The notes: generated by a model not told the origin, from the letters alone. Shown: positions 38,301 through 48,780, counted from the stretch's first letter. The stretch is DNA of 64,000 bases from Babylonia areolata (GCF_041734735.1 NC_134896.1:56087536-56151535); one strand, 5' to 3'. Made by a program: numbers and translations.

Positions 38301-41300
38301 GCATTTACTCTAAAAAAAATAAAAAAAGTATGAAACTAAGAAAAAAATAACCTGTGTTGGAAGTCACAGATATTGGCACCTGTTCGTTTTCACAGTTTGT
38401 GTTGTATCCCCACCCCCCACCCCACCAAAAAAGAAGAAGAAAAAAGACCATTTTGTTTCCATTTCCAGTCTGCTGCCTGTTGCATGTGTGTGTGTAGTTA
38501 GACTCAATGGATTTTATTCCTCCTCCCCTGCTCTTCTCTCTATTTAATGTTTTGTATGTTAAGCATGCACTTTTTTGAAAAGAAATTCTAGTATTTTGTC
38601 ATTGTTGTTGTTGTTTTTTAAAGTGTTTTTCACCAATGCTTGCAGCCGTAACAACGGTTACGCTATTTCAACGCCCACCAAAGACCAGTACAGAGGTGAT
38701 GGCATCGGTAAGTAATTTTCTGTATTCACAGCTTTTGTGTGTATGTGACTTTTTTTGTTGACTCACTTGTGTAAACAAAGTGAATCTATGTTTTAACCCG
38801 GTGTTCGGTTGTCTGTGTGTGTCCGTGTGTCTGTGTGTCCGTGGTAAACTTTAACATTGACATTTTCTCTGCAGATACTTTGTCAGTTTACACCAAATTA
38901 GGCATAAAAATAGGAAAAATTCAGTTCTTTCCAGTCATCTTGTTTAAAACAATATTGCACCTCAGGGATGGGCACAAAAAAATAAAAAAATGAAGTCTAA
39001 TTATATGCAAACTGCATTTACTGTTATATTTATATTTTTTGTATTTTCTAAACTTGGCACTTTGATCTGATATTCTGACCCAACAACAAGAGCAGTCATT
39101 GTTATCATTTTTTGTTCAAACAGGAACTTCTTTTGTTAAGCATGGAAGTTTTATTTATTTTGCAAACTTTTTGGTGCAGATAGTAAAAAAGGGAAATTAC
39201 TCTGTAATTAATGCTAGGGGACTTAATTTGCTTTAAACTGATCTTTCTCATCTTAAACATTACATTTTGAAATTATACTCAACCATAAAAAACTTGGATT
39301 TTTTTTTTTTTAAGTGTATCACAAGTGAGTCTTGAAGGCCTTGCCTCTCTTGTTTATACATGTTCTTGAGTGTTTGTGTTTTGTGAATGTGTGTCCAGCT
39401 TGCTGTGTATATTACTTGGGTAAGTTATATGTATTCCACTGATGGCAATCAGTGATATATTTTTTCTTCTTTGTAACATGCTTTGAAACAAACCTGACTG
39501 ATAGATAACATGTGTGAAAAATCCATCATCAGTCCACCAGGAACTTGCTCCAGGACAAACTGGATCCTCAGATCCGCAGTTCAATACTTCAACCATTCAG
39601 CTGTTGCACACATCTGAGCTGCTTGATAGCTTATTGAATAAAACTTATCACGCTGTAGACCTAAAGCGTTTGATGGTTTTGATAGAATCTTCAAAAAGTT
39701 GTGGGTATGTGCTTTTTGAAAATTAAGTGATTGAAATTCATCTTGCTAATCCAGTCACAGCTGGCATTGATTACAAGTGTGCTGTGACATGGACTAAGGC
39801 ATTAGAAAGTCAGCACACAAATTTGCTTTTGCCCATGGTTTTCCGATGGTGATGGGGCTTGAGATCAGTAAAGTCACACCTAGCTCTTGGCAAAAGTAAG
39901 GATAAATAACTTGTGTTTTGGGGGGGTTTACATGTATATGGAACATAGCAGCTACTAACTGGCAAAAGTAACCATAAATAAATAGTATGTTGGGTTTTTA
40001 TGTGGAGTATTGCACATAGTAGTTGACAAAAGCAATACCTAGTAACTGGCAAAAGTAGCCAAAATTAACTAGTATTTGTGGGGTTTTACATGGAGTATAG
40101 CACCTACTAACTGGCAATAGTAAATGTAAATAATTAGTATTTTGGGGGTTTCGTATGGAGTATTGCATCTAGTACTGGTAAAAGTAGCTGTAAGTAACTA
40201 GCACATGGGGTTTCTGAATGGAGTGTTGCACCTAGTGAATGACAAAAACAGCCAAAAGTGAGTAGTATTTGTGGGTTTTTACATGGAGTACTAATTGTGT
40301 TGTTGCACTCTGTATAACTCTGCTTTTGCTTTGCTTTTTCCCAGCTGCTCGAGGTCTAGGGTATGGCGTGTCCACAGTCCGAGTGGACGGCAATGACCCG
40401 TTTGCTGTGTACAATGCCACCAAAGCCGCTCGCCAGATCTGTCTGTCACAGAACCGACCCATTCTCATTGAGGCCATGACTTACAGGTTTGTGTTTCTGC
40501 ATGTGTTAGCACGCTTGTCAAGGTGGTTGAACATGCTGTTTGCTGCTTCCGACATTTTGAACAAAAGGCTCATAGAATTAGTTCTTTCTTGTGCTACTGT
40601 GTCGAGGTATATAATGTTTGAGAGCAGAGCATGTTGCAGAAGGGGAAAGTGGCTTACATATTTTGATATTTATTGTTTCCTGACATTTCTGTCAACATTC
40701 TGGATGGCAGAAGAAAGCACTCAATTTTTTTCTGTCGTCAGCTTTTGTCAGTAACTGATGCGGCATTCTTCTGCTTTTGACCTGCCTGCCTTGCATTGTT
40801 TCTCTGCGTCTGTTGTGATCCTCGTTAGATGTGTGACTTGACCTGTGATCCTTGATGGATATCAGTTCTTGAAATGTATTTCCTGTTGGTTGATGGTATG
40901 TTCATGATGGTGTGTTCGTGTGTATTTCAGAAGAATATGTCTCACAAACTTCAGATACACGTATCCATTGATTACATTTTATTACAGTTATCACAAGCTA
41001 CCTGTTGAAGTAGGCGAAAGAGCAGGTGAAGACAGAGAAAACAGAACTGGGAATGAAATATGGGAACAATTGATTATGGATTTCATTTTCTTGAAAATGT
41101 CCGAAAAATAATGTCATTTGAAATAGACTGATGCCAAGTAAATAACAGTCATCTTAATCAATGTTCAGTTGATGCAGTTTTGTGTTGGGAAGAAAATGCA
41201 ATGTAAGTACATATATAAAAGTGGAGAAATGTGTGTGTCTTGTCCTTTCATCTAGATGGTGAAGTTTGACATTTCCTTCTTGAATTGTCATTATTTATTT

Positions 41301-43205
41301 TTGGTGTATTTTCATGCCTGTTTTGACATTGTTGGACTTACGTTGTGATTCGGTGTGTGCGTATTGTTATTGTATTCACTGTTCGCAAAAAGGATGAAAG
41401 TTCTTTCAAATCTTTGAATCGCATCGTTTGATGGTCTGTCCATGGGTGTGGGTGTGTGTGCATGTGTATGATTTCAGAATCGGACACCACAGCACATCGG
41501 ACGACAGCTCTGCCTACAGGTCCATGGACGAGGTGAGCTACTGGGACCAGCAGGACAACCCCATCTCACGCCTGCGCCACTACATGGTGAACACCGGCTG
41601 GTGGGACGAGGAGGCGGAGAAAAAATGGATGCTGGACGCCAGGAAAAGGGTGAGTGATGGTTTCCCTCCATTGGAGGCTTGTGTGTTGGTGTGTCTTTGT
41701 GTGTTATATACACATGTTGGCGTGCCTTTGTATGTTATATATGCCTGTTGGTGTGTCGTCATGTGTTATATACACATGTTGGCGTGCTTTAGTGTGTTAT
41801 ATATGCCTGTTGGTGTGTCTTTGTGTGTTAATACAACACATGTGTTGGTGTGTGTTTGTGTGTTGTATACATGTGTTGGTGTGTCTTTGTGTGTTTTGTA
41901 CATGTGTTGGTGTGTCTTTGTGTGTTATATACATGTGTTGGTGTGTCTTTGTGTGTTATATACATGTGTTGGTGTGTCTTTGTGTGTTATATACATATGT
42001 TGGTGCGTCTTTGTGTGTTATATACACGTGTTGGTGTGTCTTTGTGTGTTATATACATGTGTTGGTGTGTCTTTGTGTGTTATATACATGTGTTGGTGTG
42101 TCTTTGTGTGTTATATACACATGTTGGTGTGTCTTCTTGTGTGTTGAGTTCGTTTACTCCTGTTTTAGGTTGGTGATAACCCTTTGCAAGAGCACAGGTG
42201 TTCAGCGCTTAACTTTTAGTTCATCGCAGTAGCGAACTTCACCCCGCGTTCAACTCCGGAAGGAAAGGCACCGATTAAAAATAACACGCAGCAGCCGGGG
42301 TGGTTAGAACTGTGGCCTGGAAGAGATAGCAGCACAAAGTGCTATGGGTGCTCTTCCATGTCACGCCTCTAGCTGTTACCAGCTGTAGGGAGGGAGAAAG
42401 ACCAGCAGAGTGGTGTGTGCTGTGCCGAGTGATGGCAGCGGCCAGAGAGAGAAAACAACCCATCATCTTTAACATCTGATAACACGTTGCTTGTGAAGTC
42501 TGTGTTTCAACGACTCCCTGTTGCAGGTGATGTAGTCTGTTTCAACGACTCCCTGTTGCAGGTGATGTAGTCTGTTTCAACGACTCCCTGTTGCAGGTGA
42601 TGAAGTCTGTTTCAACAACTCCTTGTTGCAGGTGATGAAGTCTGTTTCAACGACTCCCTGTTGCAGGTGATGAAGTCTGTTTCAACGACTCCCTGTTGCA
42701 GGTGATGAAATCTGTTCCAACGACTCCTTGTTGCAGGTGATGAAGTCTGTTTCAACGACTCCCTGTTGCAGGTGATGAAGTCTGTGTTTCAACGACTCCC
42801 TGTTGCAGGTGATGAAGTCTGTTTCAACGACTCCCTGTTGCAGGTGATGAAGTCTGTGTTTCAACGACTCCCTGTTGCAGGTGATGAAGTCTGTGTTCCA
42901 ACGACTCCCTGTTGCAGGTGATTAAATCTGTGTTTCAACGACTCCCTGTTGCAGGTGATGAAGTCTGTGTTTCAACGACTCCCTGTTGCAGGTGATGAAG
43001 TCTGTGTTTCAACGACTCCCTGTTGCAGGTGATGAAGGCCTTTGCGGAGGCAGAGCCCCGGAAGCGGCCCAGCCCCGAGGAGATGTTCACGGACGTGTAC
43101 CAGGAAATGCCGCCCCACCTTCAGCAGCAGTTGCAGGAGATGAAGGAGCATGTCATGCAGCACAAGGAGCACTACCCCCTGGAGCAGTATGAACCCATGA
43201 AGTGA
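28407..43205 (+). CDS. BCKDHA: 2-oxoisovalerate dehydrogenase E1 alpha subunit, mitochondrial
   Basis: Nine exons: 28407-28502, 30732-30911, 32145-32340, 34868-35029, 36708-36852, 38646-38707, 40345-40486, 41478-41649 and 43029-43205 (stop included). All are GT-AG with matching phases, giving 443 residues (human precursor 445). It is the thiamine-diphosphate E1 alpha subunit of the branched-chain 2-oxoacid dehydrogenase complex, which decarboxylates the 2-oxoacids of Leu, Ile and Val in the mitochondrial matrix. Exon 1 encodes an Arg/Ser/Ala-rich transit peptide ([14 protein letters not shown]). Visible motifs: [30 protein letters not shown], the ThDP/Mg motif GEGAASEGD (233-241) to RNNGY (261-265), and the phosphorylation loop [16 protein letters not shown] with Ser333 and Ser343 at the known kinase sites. 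The end is PLEQYEPMK. It appears intact. Introns 2, 4, 5 and 8 carry tandem arrays that copy or abut the splice sites. Confidence 0.97.
28503..30731 (+). other. BCKDHA intron 1
   Basis: It contains an AC tract (28884-28940), a G/T-rich low-complexity stretch at about 29310-29450, and a CTAT/CTGT tetranucleotide stretch near 30390-30445. No SINE or extra exon is recognised. Confidence 0.7.
28884..28940. repeat. AC microsatellite
   Basis: About 28 uninterrupted AC units in BCKDHA intron 1. Confidence 0.97.
31110..32190 (+). repeat. Tandem array carrying copies of the BCKDHA exon 3 acceptor
   Basis: Units of about 130-205 bp each run: CT tract, CTGACAATAATCAACGCATT, a GCACTGTACATTCAG acceptor, about 45 nt matching the start of exon 3, then GCACACACATG and a CA tract. 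Exon-like starts after AG lie at 31187, 31333, 31505, 31668 and 31943. A sixth copy near 31812 has lost the AG. The true exon starts at 32145. The copies keep sequence coding for [14 protein letters not shown] to varying degrees. Length varies mainly in the CT and CA tracts. Confidence 0.92.
32814..33237 (+). repeat. SINE-B copy, sense, in BCKDHA intron 3
   Basis: Begins with the tRNA-like head GGAATGGCCAAGTAGTAACG, passes through the CAGTATTTTTCTCCCCCTCC block, and ends with CTCGCCCTGGGGAGA and CAGAGAAATCTGTTGTGACA. It is followed after about 10 bp by an inverted copy. Confidence 0.8.
33247..33628 (-). repeat. SINE-B copy, antisense, inverted next to 32814-33237
   Basis: Reverse complement of the same element. 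It starts at its 3' end (GTCACAACAGAT at about 33257) and reaches the tRNA-like head near 33590-33628. It aligns block by block with 566-955. Confidence 0.8.
34090..34540 (+). mobile_element. Decayed LINE fragment, end of reverse transcriptase ORF
   Basis: Translation gives [35 protein letters not shown] and [15 protein letters not shown]. After a frame change this continues as [18 protein letters not shown] and IKQWTGL. This order is the well-known C-terminal region of RTE-like and related non-LTR reverse transcriptases. One frameshift or stop separates the two parts near 34310, and the catalytic RT core is absent. It lies in BCKDHA intron 3, sense strand. Confidence 0.8.
34718..34822 (+). 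repeat. SINE-D head copy
   Basis: Contains GTAGCATAGTGCAGGACA (box-A-like), CAGACCCCTGCCAGAGTCTG and AGTGGGTCACAGGTCAGTAT. The same blocks occur at 35860-35910, 56110-56170, 56455-56505 and 62050-62125. It ends about 45 nt before BCKDHA exon 4. Confidence 0.65.
35229..35350. repeat. Compound GT/AT microsatellite
   Basis: GT, AT, GT and AT tracts in sequence in BCKDHA intron 4, about 200 nt after exon 4. Confidence 0.95.
35411..35632 (-). CDS. Possible first exon of a nested Pro-rich protein, unrecognised
   Basis: A minus-strand ATG at 35632 opens 74 codons ending exactly at a CTCAG/GTTAGT donor at 35411. The N-terminal half is basic and non-repetitive ([20 protein letters not shown]). The second half has two runs of five prolines. 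I do not recognise the protein, and no following exon is found on the minus strand within BCKDHA introns. Promoter-like motifs lie upstream at 35724-35795. The start could lie further 5', because the frame is open to 35728. It may be a real nested gene, a retained piece of a mobile element, or chance. Confidence 0.35.
35724..35796. promoter_or_regulatory. Promoter-like motif pair (YY1-like, ETS-like)
   Basis: CAAGATGGCTGCCGG at about 35728-35742 resembles a YY1 site, and ACTTCCGG near 35782-35789 is an ETS core. Together they are usual in housekeeping promoters. They lie just upstream of the Pro-rich open frame on the minus strand and just before a SINE-D insertion. Confidence 0.3.
35811..36120 (+). 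repeat. SINE-D long copy
   Basis: About 310 bp nearly identical to 56077-56380, from CATTTTCTCCGCAT through CACTTAGTTTGTGTGAACAG to TGTTGTATTAG. It then runs into a 39-bp repeat present twice in the other copy and fifteen times here. It lies in BCKDHA intron 4. Confidence 0.85.
36121..36705 (+). repeat. 39-bp minisatellite, 15 units, abutting BCKDHA exon 5
   Basis: The unit begins TATTGTGACATTTTGAAATG and ends CCTGTTTAAACCAG. Variants differ at a few sites (TTTTG, TTTGG, TTCTG; ACACC, ACGCC). Because 39 is a multiple of three, long meaningless frames stay open on both strands. The last unit ends in CCAATCACAG, the exon 5 acceptor, so the final 585 nt of intron 4 are repeat. Confidence 0.95.
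36830..37890 (+). repeat. Tandem array carrying copies of the BCKDHA exon 5 donor
   Basis: Units of about 65-85 bp contain ACTGTCCCATCATCTTTTTC, CTGGTATGTGAAAA and a spacer with CATAGAGTGTCTTTG. The first part copies the last about 20 nt of exon 5 plus its donor (true boundary 36852/36853). Ten later CTG/GTATGTG donors follow, the first at 36927/36928 and the last near 37675, after which the copies decay. The first unit step is 75 nt and stop-free in the exon 5 frame. Confidence 0.93.
37891..38645 (+). other. Remainder of BCKDHA intron 5
   Basis: AT-rich sequence with T and A runs and a CCCCACCCCCCACCCC stretch near 38410. No further repeat family or exon is recognised before the exon 6 acceptor. 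Confidence 0.6.
39810..40300 (+). repeat. Diverged tandem repeat, about 60-65 bp period, intron 6
   Basis: About seven units built around AACTGGCAAAAGTA, AAATAACTAGTATTT, GGGGTTT and ATGGAGTATTGCACCTAGT. It stops about 45 nt before the exon 7 acceptor; the unit does not include the exon edge. The rest of intron 6 (38708-39809) is unremarkable. Confidence 0.8.
41680..42145 (+). repeat. GT-rich tandem repeat, about 31-36 bp, after BCKDHA exon 8
   Basis: Units read GTGTTGGTGTGTCTTTGTGT followed by GTTATATACATGT. About 13 copies start some 30 nt after the exon 8 donor. The open frames through it are repeat artefacts. Confidence 0.9.
42495..43037 (+). repeat. Tandem array carrying copies of the BCKDHA exon 9 acceptor
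   Basis: Units of 35 or 37 bp each end in CTCCCTGTTGCAG (acceptor) and begin with GTGATGAAG, the first nine bases of exon 9 (Val-Met-Lys). Fifteen acceptors are present, and the last, at 43028/43029, is the true one. Unit differences are mainly TCTGTTTC versus TCTGTGTTTC, plus single substitutions. Confidence 0.96.
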
Positions 43206-43304
43206 GAGAGGTAGGGACTGCTGGACCACCGCCACCACCACCCGGCCCTCAGTCTGCTTCCCCCTGTGCCAAGGGTTCAGTCGTGTCTCATGCCTTCTGC
43301 ACTG

Positions 43305-44080
43305 TGTTGTACTCGGATGTTTGAAACGTCTTTGAGTCCTGCATGTTGTACTCGGATGTTTGAAACGTCTTTGAGTCCTGCATGTTGTACTCAGATGTTT
43401 GAAACGTCTTTGAGTCCTGCATGTGTACGCGGGATGTTTGAAACGTCTTTGATTCCTGCATTGTTGTACTCAGATTTTTGCAAACGTCTTTGAGACCTGC
43501 AAGTTGTACTCAGATGTTTGAAACTTCCTTGAGTCCCCAGCATGTTGTACTCAAATTTAAACGTCTTTTGAGTCCGCATGTTGTACGCGGAAGTTTGAAA
43601 CGTCTTTGAGTCCCTGCATGTTGTACCTCCAGATGTGTGAAACGCTTTGAGTCCAGCAAGTTTGTACGCGGATGTTTGAAACGTCTTTGAGTCCTGCATG
43701 TTGTACTCAGATGTTTGAAACGTCTTTGAGTCCTGCATGTTGTACTCAGATGTTTGAAACGTCTTTGAGTCCAGCATGTTGTACTCAGATGTTTGAAACG
43801 TCTTTGAGTCCAGCATGTTGTACGCGGATGTTTGAAACGTCTTTGAGTCCTGCATGTTGTACTCAGATGTTTGAAACGTCTTTGAGTCCTGCATGTTGTA
43901 CTCAGATGTTTGAAACGTCTTTGAGTCCTGCATGTTGTACTCAGATGTTTGAAACGTCTTTGAGTCCTGCATGTTGTACTCAGATGTTTGAAACGTCTTT
44001 GAGTCCTGCATGTTGTACTCAGATGTTTGAAACGTCTATGTCCCAGATGTTGTACTCAGATGTTTGAAATGTCTCGAGTC
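43305..44080 (+). repeat. 39-bp minisatellite in the BCKDHA 3' UTR, about 20 units
   Basis: The unit is TGTTGTACTCAGATGTTTGA, then AACGTCTTTGAGTCCTGCA. The middle (43430-43670) is degraded with indels. The outer parts are near-identical, so the array seems to have expanded on both sides of an older core. The unit differs from the 39-bp unit at 36.1 kb. Confidence 0.95.
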
Positions 44081-44211
44081 CTGCACTGCATCAAAATGTG
44101 TGTGGAATTCATACAGGATGTCCTTTTAAACAGATTCAGTGTTTTAGTGTCAGCTGATGGAGACAGTACTGCTGCTGATGTCTCAGATCTACAGAAAAAA
44201 ATGATAATGAT

Positions 44212-44217
44212 AATAAA
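44212..44217 (+). terminator. Candidate poly(A) signal for BCKDHA
   Basis: AATAAA just after the 3' UTR minisatellite. Another AATAAA lies at 48114-48119. Sequence alone does not decide which is used. Confidence 0.4.
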
Positions 44218-44230
44218 GTATTAATGATAA

Positions 44231-45239
44231 TTACGAGAAAAAATAATGCAGATTGACCTTTACACTTCCCAGGTAGGGAGCTCGTGGCATTTTCATAAAA
44301 AAAAGTTATACATATGTAAATGATTTACATACATGCATCAAGTACACCATATGTGAACAAGTATTTGTACACACACAAACATGCCAACGAACAAACCAGC
44401 ACATGCACACAGACACACACACACAGACACACACACACACAATCAACAGAAGCACAAGAAGCACAGCAGTCAATAAGATGGAGACTCAATGAACATAGGC
44501 AGATATAGGTACATATGTATACTGAGAGTGAATCATTCCATTCACTCACTCACATTCACATACTTCATACATTTTTCTCTTCTTTTTTTTTCTTTTCTTT
44601 TTTCAGCTTTCTACATTGTGCAGTTTTCATAAACGAAATGAGCTAACACGCTCAGGTGTACACCGAGACAAGCATACAGCCGAACACATGCAGATAAACA
44701 GTTCTAGCAAAGATCTGTTCTCTTTTCTGTATATACAGTACAGATCATTTTCCTGTTATTGCCTAGTCAGGCTGCATGGTAATAGTATTTTTATTGGTTA
44801 TTGTCAATCAGTGGGATTAGTGGACTCTTAGCGGAGGCTGCACCTGTCTCGTTGCCAGTCACAGCAAAAGACCGGTGCTTGAAAGATCTTTTACGTTTGG
44901 TTTGGTTTCCATAATTTACACAGCAGTATTTCTTCATCATTTTTTTGTATTTAAGAACGCAGCACGCAAGATAGTCAAAAACATGAAATGGAAGCAGATC
45001 AGTCTTGGCGTATCTTTGGCTTAGGGAGAGACCAATCATTGCATTGTTGCTCAAGAAACAATCGTTTTGTGCATGTGTTGTGACCAATGGAGTAAACAGG
45101 TGCAGAGTAGCATTTGATATTGTTGTACTGAAAATGCTCAGTTTTTCTTTCCTTTCTTGTTTCTGTTCATTCGTATTCACTGATGGAGGAAAACACTCAC
45201 AACTGTCACCAGATTAGTACTGTGAAATAGGCCAGTATG
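44231..45239. other. Intergenic or BCKDHA distal 3' UTR
   Basis: AT-rich, with a CA/ACAC patch at 44410-44440. A 129-codon minus-strand frame (45180-44791) has no recognisable domain and is not called a gene. Confidence 0.4.
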
Positions 45240-46655
45240 GTAAAGTTGAGAAACAGTTACAGTATAACTTTCAGGAAGTCTGTTGCATCACATCTAGAAA
45301 CAGTTACAACTTTCAGGAAGTCTGTTGCATCATGTCTAGAAACAGTTACAATACAACTTTCAGGAAGTCTGTTGCATCATGTCTAGAAACAGTTACAGTA
45401 CAACTTTCAGGAAGTCTGTTGCATCATGTCTAGAAACAGTTTCAATACAACTTTCAGGAAGTCTGTTGCATCATGTCTAGAAACAGTTACAATACAACTT
45501 TCAGGAAGTCTGTTGCATCATGTCTAGAAACAGTTACAATACAACTTTCAGGAAGTCTGTTGCATCACGTCTAGAAACAGTTACAGTACAACTTTCAGGA
45601 AGTCTGTTGTATCACATCTAGAAACAGTTGCTGCTTTCAGGAAGTCTGTTGCATCACGTCTAGAAACGGTTACAATACAACTTTCAGGAAGTCTGTTGCA
45701 TCATGTCTAGAAACAGTTACAGTACAACTTTCAGGAAGTCTGTTGCATCATGTCTAGAAACAGTTACAGTACAACTTTCAGGAAGTCTGTTGCATCACGT
45801 CTAGAAACAGTTACAGTACAACTTTCAGGAAGTCTGTTGTATCACGTCTAGAAACAGTTGCTGCTTTCAGGAAGTCTGTTGCATCACGTCTAGAAACGGT
45901 TACAATACAACTTTCAGGAAGTCTGTTGCATCACGTCTAGAAACGGTTACAATACAACTTTCAGGAAGTCTGTTGTATCACGTCTAGAAACAGTTACAGT
46001 ACAACTTTCAGGAAGTCTGTTGCATCACGTCTAGAAACAGTTACATCTTTCAGGAAGTCTGTTGCATCACGTCTAGAAACAGTTACAGTACAACTTTCAG
46101 GAAGTCTGTTGTATCACGTCTAGAAACAGTTACAGTACAACTTTCAGGAAGTCTGTTGTATCACGTCTAGAAACAGTTACAACTTTCAGGAAGTCTGTTG
46201 CATCACGTCTAGAAACAGTTACAGTACAACTTTGAGGAAGTCTGTTGCATCATGTCTAGAAACAGTTACAATACAACTTTCAGGAAGTCTGTTGCATCAC
46301 GTCTAGAAACAGTTACAACTTTCAGGAAGTCTGTTGTATCACGTCTAGAAACAGTTACAGTACAACTTTCAGGAAGTCTGTTGTATCACGTCTAGAAACA
46401 GTTACAACTTTCAGGAAGTCTGTTGCATCACGTCTAGAAACAGTTACAGTACAACTTTCAGGAAGTCTGTTGTATCACGTCTAGAAACAGTTACAACTTT
46501 CAGGAAGTCTGTTGCATCACGTCTAGAAACAGTTACAGTACAACTTTGAGGAAGTCTGTTGTATCACATCTAGAAACAGTTGCTGCTTTCAGGAAGTCTG
46601 TTGCATCACGTCTAGAAACAGTTACAATACAACTTTCAGGAAGTCTGTTGCAACA
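45240..46655. repeat. Minisatellite, 47-bp and 42-bp units, about 31 copies
   Basis: The unit runs TCTAGAAACAGTTACAATAC, AACTTTCAGGAAGTCTGTTG and CATCACG. A short form lacks five bases (GTTACAACTTTC), and another reads GTTGCTGCTTTC. The variants alternate in a way that suggests higher-order duplication. Each unit has a TCTAGA site and, on the minus strand, a GTGATGCAA or GTGATACAA. It lies downstream of BCKDHA. There are no unique spacers. Confidence 0.96.
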
Positions 46656-47808
46656 GTCTTCATTTAAGAGTCCTAAGCCCTCCCTCTTCATCTTGTAAAA
46701 AGGTTGCAGTGACAGAGCCCAGGACTGCTTTTAATGAAAGTGACATGGCTTTTAACTCAGATTTTTATTTTTATCAATGTTTTGGGATACAATACTTACC
46801 AGAAATGTAATAACAGTCTGGGTTTTTGGTGTGGGTGGTTTTTTTGTTTGGTTTTTTTTTTAATAACATAAAGTAGCCTTTTACAGAGTATTGTGTCAAA
46901 GCTTTGCAGTGTTAGCAAAAGATGTTGCAGTGTCATCTTGAGCCCTATCTCCTGTGACACAGCCTTGAGCCAAAACGTTGTGACAAGACCTCGTTGTTTT
47001 CAAGGCATCGAGTCCCTTCAGTTTATGCATGGGTCAGACATCAGACTGCAAGCTTCAGTGCCTCCTTGAATCCTTTCTTTAGCACAGCTACCATTTCCTT
47101 CTTCCTTGAATTAATGCAGCTGTTTGTGGCTCTGTGGATGAGGAGTACTGTACAAGTGGCTCCCTTCAGAAATTTCACTCCAGTGTGTTCATCCCGGTAT
47201 TCATTCATTGGTGTTGGGTATTTGTTGCTTTTTCTATGTGTGTGTGTTTTGGTCTTTCTTTTTTTTTTTTTTTACATAAAGATGAGATTTATGTAGAGGG
47301 GTGTGCGTGTGATGTGTGCTGATTCGAGGTAGATGTGTATCATTGTTGATGGAGCATTGATGAAGGACAATTATTGTCCCAAAGTGTTACTGTTTGTGCC
47401 ATGCTCAAATCATGTATTTCTGACATAAAAACAACAGAATTCAAGATGAGCCTAGTCCATCATGACTTGGTGGTTTTGTTTTTTTTTTAAATTGATATCT
47501 CATTGACAGGTTTAGATAATGTTGTTGTTGATGTATTTCAGTCACATTTTTGCTGTATTGTTGGTAATCTAATTAGGCAAAGTGAAGTTAGTGTATCATT
47601 GCTCAGGCATACTTCAGAGGGTAATATATTGGATAACCATAGGTCCCAAAGAATGTTACATGTTTAATTCAGTATAGTGTACACAGGCATTAATGATCAC
47701 ATTCATGTTGGGATTGGGTGATGTGTGATTCATGCAGGAAATTGGAATTTGTAATGCATTGTTTTGCTAGACATGCCGTAATGGGTTGTGACAGCATTCC
47801 AGTAACTA

Positions 47809-47839
<31 letters not shown>

Positions 47840-48640
47840 ATATGCTTCAAATAGCTGAAAGGAAAGCCAGAATTTAAACACTTTGTGCATTACACATTGA
47901 CATTTTTCCCCTCTTAATTGAAAAAATAGATAAATAAGAAAGATGGTAGTATTAATGCTGACTCCCATTATGTGTATAACTTGCACCCTTCCTGTTCCAC
48001 ACACTTTGAACCGAAGCTTTGTTAGCTTGCTGTGGTTAATATTTTTGCAATGGTTGCAATGTGTAGACCATCTTTATCATACTTACCGTACTCTAGATTT
48101 TTTAAGTGCAAAAAATAAAAGTGCGAATAGTGCAAAAATTCTTATTGGCATCCCTTGCAGCAGCTGTTAGATTGGGAGATACTGGATATTATTGTGCATG
48201 TTGTGGTTACAATGTACACAGTTTCTACTTTTTGTTGCAGTGAGACTTATTTCAGATATGAATCTCATTTATCGTATTCTTCATACAGAAACCTTATGGT
48301 TCTGAAACGTTATGGATGTGTGTTTCAGTAACTGTTCTTGGCACCTTGATTTACAACAAAACAAACAACAAAGAGAGAGAGAGGGGGGGGGGAGGGGGGC
48401 ATTTTGAAGATGCTTGTGAGAAGAACTTGGAAAACTAGTATGACCTGTCATATTTGAATACTGAATGAGAACTGGAGTGACTTGTTTGAATGCTTTCTTA
48501 TTGTGTACTGAATGAGAACCCGAGTGACTTGTTTGAATGCTTTATTATTGTGTTCTTTTAATTATTGTGCGTGCATTTGTGACAAGACAGGCACTGGCAT
48601 TAAAAAGAAACAAAGAGCTATAAACACGCAGACATGAATT
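46656..48640. other. Convergent intergenic / distal 3' region
   Basis: T-rich and AT-rich sequence with a short TG tract at 47810-47834. AATAAA occurs on the plus strand at 48114-48119. No coding exon or SINE is seen. Confidence 0.4.
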
Positions 48641-48774
48641 TATCAATACTTTTAATTCTTGTCTATAATTGTAAAATGTGAAGATTCAGGCATGTGATGT
48701 CCGTGAAATTCAAAAGGTGAGAAGGAAACGTGAACTGAGATGGAGAGGGACATGTCAAGATGACAGATCATTAT

Positions 48775-48780
48775 TTTATT
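48775..48780 (-). terminator. Candidate poly(A) signal for the LRR gene
   Basis: AATAAA on the minus strand. It would imply a 3' UTR of about 9.6 kb for the LRR gene, so a nearer signal may be used instead. It is listed as a marker of the convergent boundary. Confidence 0.25.

Larger units (their letters stand above)
43206..44230 (+). other. BCKDHA 3' UTR, proximal part
   Basis: The stop TGA is at 43203-43205. The UTR starts with GA/CC-rich sequence, then a 39-bp tandem array (43305-44080), then AT-rich sequence with AATAAA at 44212-44217. If that signal is used the UTR is about 1 kb; read-through to the next signal at 48114 would include another array. Confidence 0.55.

Noticed and set aside
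41428-42232. Cys/Val-rich open frames of about 190-240 codons
   Set aside because: They are read-through of BCKDHA exon 8 into the GT-rich tandem repeat of intron 8.
43391-44067. Repeat proteins of 13-residue units on both strands
   Set aside because: Same effect from the 39-bp 3' UTR minisatellite; no start context, domain or junction supports a gene.
44791-45180. 129-codon minus-strand frame
   Set aside because: No domain, no splice support and AT-rich composition; probably chance in the BCKDHA 3' region.
45240-46655. CRISPR-like regular repeats
   Set aside because: The repeats are head-to-tail with no unique spacers, and the genome is animal.
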